A DNA stretch of 18,721 bases from contig QZKU01000030.1 of NCBI GenBank assembly GCA_003598085.1, forward strand, positions 1 through 18,721, written 5' to 3'. The notes beneath the pieces were generated by a model. The model ran no database searches. It was not told the DNA's origin and worked only from the letters and a program-made list of their open reading frames with translations. The position numbers were made by a program, and so were the translations under genes. The stretch comes from Candidatus Abyssobacteria bacterium SURF_5 (GTDB taxonomy: Bacteria; Abyssobacteria; SURF-5). Position 1 is the stretch's first letter, and every line of letters starts with the position of its first letter. This document shows, in pieces, positions 15,737 to 18,721 of this stretch.

Positions 15737-15751
15737 TCCCATAATCTCCCA
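15737..15751 (-). promoter_or_regulatory. Candidate MraZ operator (two TGGGA boxes)
   Basis: On the minus strand the mraZ leader contains TGGGA-GATTA-TGGGA, two direct repeats with a 10-bp period, one helical turn. In E. coli MraZ binds TGGGN direct repeats separated by 5 nt ahead of its own gene. I see only two boxes here, not three. They lie between the predicted transcription start and the TTG start codon, and the proximal box also provides the only candidate ribosome-binding purines. The assignment is by pattern and position. Confidence 0.65.
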
Positions 15752-15773
15752 TTTTTATAGTCTATAGAACCAT

Positions 15774-15802
15774 AGTTTACCACAGGACTCCACTGCTGTC
15801 AA
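15774..15802 (-). promoter_or_regulatory. Sigma70-type promoter of the dcw operon
   Basis: The minus strand reads TTGACA (15797-15802), a 17-nt spacer, then TAAACT (15774-15779). The -35 is a perfect consensus and the -10 matches four of six. The predicted start lies near 15766, within a TCTATAGA palindrome (15761-15768), and gives a leader of about 40 nt to mraZ. It points into the cluster and is the only strong promoter seen for it. Confidence 0.75.
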
Positions 15803-15930
15803 GGGATTTCTCTAGGAAAGATATGGCAGTTCTTGTCCATTTTTCAGCGGAATTCTCATCCACAACTTGGGGGGAAAATTGCTCGCCTCCTGCGCACAGG
15901 CAAAACGATTCCGACGGTTTCTCCCCATTT

Positions 15931-15949
15931 CCTCCCACCGTGAGGGAGG
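15931..15949. other. Small inverted repeat in the mraZ/VOC intergenic region
   Basis: CCTCCC and GGGAGG flank a 7-nt ACCGTGA, a 6-bp perfect hairpin just upstream of the putative VOC promoter. There is no U-tract, so a terminator is unlikely. The remaining intergenic sequence between the two divergent promoters (15803-15956) shows no gene. Confidence 0.35.
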
Positions 15950-15956
15950 GAGGCCG

Positions 15957-15986
15957 TTGATTTTCCATTCTGGGTTTTGGTAAAAT
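15957..15986 (+). promoter_or_regulatory. Putative promoter of the VOC gene
   Basis: TTGATT (15957-15962) and TAAAAT (15981-15986) are separated by 18 nt on the plus strand, a reasonable sigma70 match. It is divergent from the dcw promoter about 155 bp away and precedes the VOC start by about 55 nt. Confidence 0.5.
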
Positions 15987-16042
15987 TCGCGCATTTGTTG
16001 CAGATGGAATCCGGAGCAGGGAGTATCGAACGGGAGGAACAT

Positions 16043-16413
16043 ATGAAAATGGTTTTCGATCACGTGCATTTGAATTCGGCCGATGTGGCTGCGGCGGCTG
16101 ATTTTTACGCACAGAAGTTCGGGGGAGAAAAGACCGGGGAGTTTGAGGTGGCAGGCACAAAAATTACGGCGATCGATTTTGGAGGGACGCGCCTTCTTAT
16201 TAATGACAGAGCGCCGGTGAGTCCACCCGCCGGCAGTTCAATGGATCACATTGGATTCAGGGTAGACGACCTAGACTAGAGGCAGTGGCAACGGAACTGA
16301 AGAAGCGCGGAGCGGAATTTCTGATGGAGCCGGTGAGCCTGGGAGAAGGCGTCAAGATTGCATTTGTATCGGGCCCCGATAACGTCATGATCGAGTTATC
16401 GGAGGAACGCTAG
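16043..16413 (+). pseudogene. VOC-family (glyoxalase/bleomycin-resistance superfamily) protein, frameshifted
   Basis: The first frame reads from ATG 16043 (GGGAGGA just upstream; the second ATG at 16049 has better spacing, 10 nt) as MKMVFDHVHLNSADVAAAADFY and on to MDHIGFRVDDLD, then stops at TAG 16277-16279. Another frame continues the same domain from 16279 to the TAG at 16411-16413: EAVATELKKRGAEFLMEP, then FVSGPDNVMIELSEER. Joined, they give one typical VOC domain of about 123 residues with expected metal-ligand positions (His in DHVHL, His in DHIGF, Glu in MIEL). One missing base near 16271-16279 explains the break. It is either a real frameshift mutation or a sequencing/assembly error. 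The substrate cannot be inferred; VOC proteins include glyoxalases, dioxygenases and resistance proteins. Confidence 0.8.
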
Positions 16414-16600
16414 TATCCTTTCACGGCAAGGCAGTCGTGAGTGCAGTTGATCGCGGGGTGAAGACAGAAAGGCTGTTCTCCGGTTGATTCGGCCGGTTCC
16501 CCGGCGATGGAGACAATAGAGAGATCTTCCGACGGTTGGATTATTACGGAAATCAGGGGATGCTTTATTTTTACTTATAAGCATATATATATAAAAAAGA
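16414..16600. other. Intergenic region between VOC gene and IS left end
   Basis: About 190 nt without a recognisable gene. The last 40 nt before the IS are very AT-rich (ATATATATATAAAAAAG around 16583-16599), a plausible insertion target. No rho-independent terminator for the VOC gene was evident. Confidence 0.5.
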
Positions 16601-16622
16601 TTTAACCCATCTTCCGCAGTTC
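16601..16622 (+). repeat. Left terminal inverted repeat of the IS
   Basis: It begins TTTAACCCATCTTCCGCAGT and ends TC. It is the reverse complement of 18595-18616 except at the ninth base (A here, G in the right copy). It lies 38 nt beyond the transposase stop. Confidence 0.9.
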
Positions 16623-16660
16623 AAAAAATTAAGTTCAAGATTCTCAAAGACTTAGAATTT

Positions 16661-18442
16661 TCAAGGTGCCATTTGAGGCACTACATTTTGGATCAATTTC
16701 GCTCGGTTTGGAAGCGGCAGCCTCAGTTGGTGGAGCAGTATTTTGAGGCATTGCGGCGGAGTGCTGACCACGCGTAGCCGCAGAGTCTTGCTCTCCCTCG
16801 TAGGCAAAAGCACATCAAGTGAACGAATCTCCCTGAGTTCTTCAAGGAGCTTGCGCGGAGCGCTGCCCAAGCCGCTTGCCAACATCCACTGCTCCAGCGC
16901 GCGCCACAATGCGAGCGCCAGGAAACACACCAGAATATGCGACTGAGTTCGGTCCGAGCGCTGATGATAAAGCGGGCGGATGCGCAAGTCGCTCTTGGTA
17001 ATGCGAAAGGCATCCTCGACCTGGGTCAATTGAATATAGGTCTTCCACAGCTCATGAGGATCGTTCACCGGCCAATTTGTCCGTAGCAGGTAATTACCCG
17101 CCGCCTGTGAAGCCCACTCATAGCGCTTGTCATGCTTCCGGACCCGGATGCGCAGGCGGGCATTTTTGCCTTTCCCTTCCTCTTTCACAGACACATCAAA
17201 AAGAGGCGCAGCCTGGCTGTTGCGCTCCAGGAGACGCCCGATCCTTCGCTCTGCAATGTACCTTTGCCTGATCTTTCCCTCATCTGCCTGCTTGACCAGT
17301 TTCGCAAGCCCCGTCTCCAAGCGGGTTACGAAGCGGCCGAGTATCGCCTTTTCTTTGTCTTTAGGCTTATGGGAGCGACAGAGAATGAATGTCTCCTGTG
17401 TTCCTTCGGGAGATTTGCAGAGCTTAATTTCCACGCCGGGCTGAACCTCTTTCCAACCCCACTCAAGCAACTCCCTTTCAAATCGCTTGAGCATTGACTT
17501 TGAAGTTCCGACCAGATACCGGTTCTTGCTCCGGCGCAAATACTCAAGATTCTCCTCGCTCACCATCCCCCGATCCATAACCCACACTCGCCCAGCCTGA
17601 CCGTACTTCGCTTCCATGTAATCGACCATGTCTTCAACAGTCGTTACATCAGCGCGATTCCCATCAAATACCTCAAAAGCCAGTGGCAGCCCCTCCCTGC
17701 TCACCACCAGTCCAATACACACCTGCACGCAATCAGGACGGCCATCGCGACTGTAACCTCTGCGGGCCTGCTCGTTTCGCTCGGCGGTTCCTTCAAAATA
17801 GGTGGAGGTAATGTCATAAAAGAGAAAGTCGAACGTCGCCCCGAACAACTCTCCGTAGCGCCTCTGCAGGTGCGCGCACAAAACATCTTTGTAGGGAAGC
17901 AACCTGTCGAGCGCGCGGTAGAGCCTGTCATCATTGACCTTGTCCTCAGGTATTCCAAGCAAATCATCCAGCGCGGTCTTCCCGTACCACGATTCGGCTA
18001 TCCGCAGGTCCGATGAAGGAGCGCAAAAGCGCGCCAGGACCAAAACGGCTGCCATGACGGACCACGGAATCTCCTCGCGGTTCGATCCCATCTGCTGCTT
18101 GCAAAACTCTTCGAGTCCCAGACGCTTCCATAGCGCAAGCCCCAGATACACGTCCCCAAAATGCCGAAGCCGCTCCACGCTTACCTGTTTGATATCCACG
18201 GTAGCCCACGGGGGAATCTCTTCCTGCTTCTCAAACAGATCCGCTTCAGCCTTTGGCTTGCCATCAAGTATGCGCGCTATTTCTTCCCATCCTACTCGTT
18301 CCTCTTTATCCAGACCGGGAAGTTTGCCAATCGTCGCCACCGTCCTCTGGCGGGGACCTTGCGCCGTTCGTACCGATTCAACCAGCGCCCACGATTCGTA
18401 TTCGACTCCACCTTTCTTTCGGGTCCGGCGACGCAGATACAT
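16661..18442 (-). CDS. IS1634-family DDE transposase
   Basis: The 593-residue protein starts MYLRRRTRKKGG, with an N-terminal region resembling other IS1634 transposases (VESVRTAQGPRQRTVATIGKL at about 21-41). The DDE catalytic residues are present: Asp210 in FYDITSTYFEG, Asp290 in VMDRGMVSEENLEYL, and Glu476 in QVEDAFRITKSDLRIRPLYH, the last matching the Y-x2-R-x3-E-x6-K type signature region of IS4-related enzymes. No frameshift or internal stop is seen. The ATG at 18442 has AGGAGG 5 nt upstream. It is transcribed in the same direction as the dcw cluster and convergent with the VOC remnant. Confidence 0.93.
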   Translation of the reverse strand: MYLRRRTRKKGGVEYESWALVESVRTAQGPRQRTVATIGKLPGLDKEERVGWEEIARILDGKPKAEADLFEKQEEIPPWATVDIKQVSVERLRHFGDVYLGLALWKRLGLEEFCKQQMGSNREEIPWSVMAAVLVLARFCAPSSDLRIAESWYGKTALDDLLGIPEDKVNDDRLYRALDRLLPYKDVLCAHLQRRYGELFGATFDFLFYDITSTYFEGTAERNEQARRGYSRDGRPDCVQVCIGLVVSREGLPLAFEVFDGNRADVTTVEDMVDYMEAKYGQAGRVWVMDRGMVSEENLEYLRRSKNRYLVGTSKSMLKRFERELLEWGWKEVQPGVEIKLCKSPEGTQETFILCRSHKPKDKEKAILGRFVTRLETGLAKLVKQADEGKIRQRYIAERRIGRLLERNSQAAPLFDVSVKEEGKGKNARLRIRVRKHDKRYEWASQAAGNYLLRTNWPVNDPHELWKTYIQLTQVEDAFRITKSDLRIRPLYHQRSDRTQSHILVCFLALALWRALEQWMLASGLGSAPRKLLEELREIRSLDVLLPTRESKTLRLRVVSTPPQCLKILLHQLRLPLPNRAKLIQNVVPQMAP

Positions 18443-18468
18443 GCGCTCCTCCTGATTCGGTCACGTCC

Positions 18469-18497
18469 ATTATCGGATGTTGCATACCGAAAAACAA
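18469..18497 (-). promoter_or_regulatory. Putative transposase promoter
   Basis: The minus strand has TTGTTT (18492-18497), a 17-nt spacer and GATAAT (18469-18474). The -10 matches five of six; the -35 only three of six. It lies inside the IS, about 27 nt ahead of the start codon. Confidence 0.4.
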
Positions 18498-18594
18498 GAG
18501 GGTGGTCGGCACTACATGAGCTTTTGCAAAATGCCTCCTGAAAATCCTGAACTTTCTCGCGATTTTGATCTTCCATCTCAAGAATTTGCCCCTC

Positions 18595-18616
18595 GAACTG
18601 CGGAAGACGGGTTAAA
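18595..18616 (-). repeat. Right terminal inverted repeat of the IS
   Basis: On the plus strand it starts GAACTGCGGAAGACGGGTTA and ends AA. It mirrors the left repeat at 21 of 22 positions and marks the outer end upstream of the transposase. Confidence 0.9.
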
Positions 18617-18721
18617 TACGGTCTCTGTGAGACTGTCCGACGGTTATCATTTTAAGAGCAGCTTCTTTAAGTAAGAACTTCTTTTCATGGGTAGTCAAGT
18701 TGCGAACACTAAGAATGCCCG
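18617..18721. other. Flank beyond the IS right end
   Basis: About 105 nt to the window edge with no recognisable gene. A small hairpin TTCTT-TAAGT-AAGAA occurs at about 18663-18677, and no sequence matching the left flank of the IS was seen. Confidence 0.4.

Larger units (their letters stand above)
16601..18616 (-). mobile_element. IS1634-family insertion sequence, apparently complete (about 2.0 kb)
   Basis: A single long transposase gene is bracketed by 22-bp inverted repeats with one mismatch, giving an element of 2016 bp. Family assignment comes from the transposase sequence (IS4-like DDE with YDITSTYFEG and the VEDAFRITK region) and its length. The repeats could be counted one base longer on each side. 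No clear target duplication is visible; the TTAA adjoining CCC/GGG at both ends is palindromic and so not informative. Both ends and the transposase are intact, so recent or ongoing activity is possible. Confidence 0.88.

Noticed and set aside
15731-15742. Mini-ORF ATG GGA AAA TAA in the mraZ leader (possible leader peptide)
   Set aside because: Only three codons, with a purine tract too close to serve as its ribosome site; it lies within the MraZ boxes.
15856-15864. TCATCCACA, one mismatch from a DnaA box, upstream of mraZ
   Set aside because: It is a single copy without an AT-rich unwinding region or further boxes nearby, so chance is the better explanation.
1-18721. CRISPR arrays, tRNA, rRNA, toxin-antitoxin or defence genes
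   Set aside because: No spaced repeat series, tRNA-like cloverleaf or recognisable defence protein was seen on either strand.

Overview
The window holds most of a classical dcw (division and cell wall) cluster, all transcribed on the minus strand, followed at high coordinates by a broken VOC-family gene on the plus strand and an apparently complete IS1634-type insertion sequence. The organism is a bacterium of moderate-to-high GC content that makes peptidoglycan. Its MurE carries the DNPR signature of meso-diaminopimelate enzymes. FtsQ, FtsL, FtsW and a PASTA-bearing FtsI are all present. This suggests a Gram-negative-type or DAP-type lineage with a conserved dcw order, but the sequence alone does not identify the phylum.

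Layout in the direction of transcription (high to low coordinates): a sigma70-like promoter (TTGACA-N17-TAAACT, 15774-15802) and two TGGGA repeats with 10-bp period (likely MraZ boxes, 15737-15751); mraZ; a small STAS-domain gene; rsmH (mraW); ftsL; ftsI with a C-terminal PASTA domain; murE; murF; mraY; murD; ftsW; murG; a structured spacer of about 135 nt; murC; murB; ftsQ; and the first 71 codons of ftsA, which runs off the left edge. Most junctions are 4-nt ATGA/GTGA overlaps or gaps under 70 nt, so this reads as one translationally coupled operon. The order matches the enterobacterial cluster except that murB stands between murC and ftsQ where ddlB lies in E. coli, and a STAS gene sits between mraZ and rsmH.

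The genes cover the cytoplasmic steps from UDP-MurNAc (MurB, MurC, MurD, MurE, MurF), the membrane steps to lipid II (MraY, MurG), septal polymerisation and cross-linking (FtsW, FtsI), and divisome assembly (FtsL, FtsQ, FtsA). MraZ is the probable local regulator and RsmH an rRNA methyltransferase.

Upstream of the dcw promoter, a divergent VOC (glyoxalase/bleomycin-resistance superfamily) gene is interrupted by a one-base frameshift. Beyond it, 16601-18616 is an IS with 22-bp near-perfect terminal inverted repeats and an intact 593-codon DDE transposase. I found no convincing undescribed system. The points most worth a second look are the dcw-embedded STAS protein that lacks the usual phospho-acceptor serine, the structured murG-murC spacer, and the leader with promoter and MraZ boxes.
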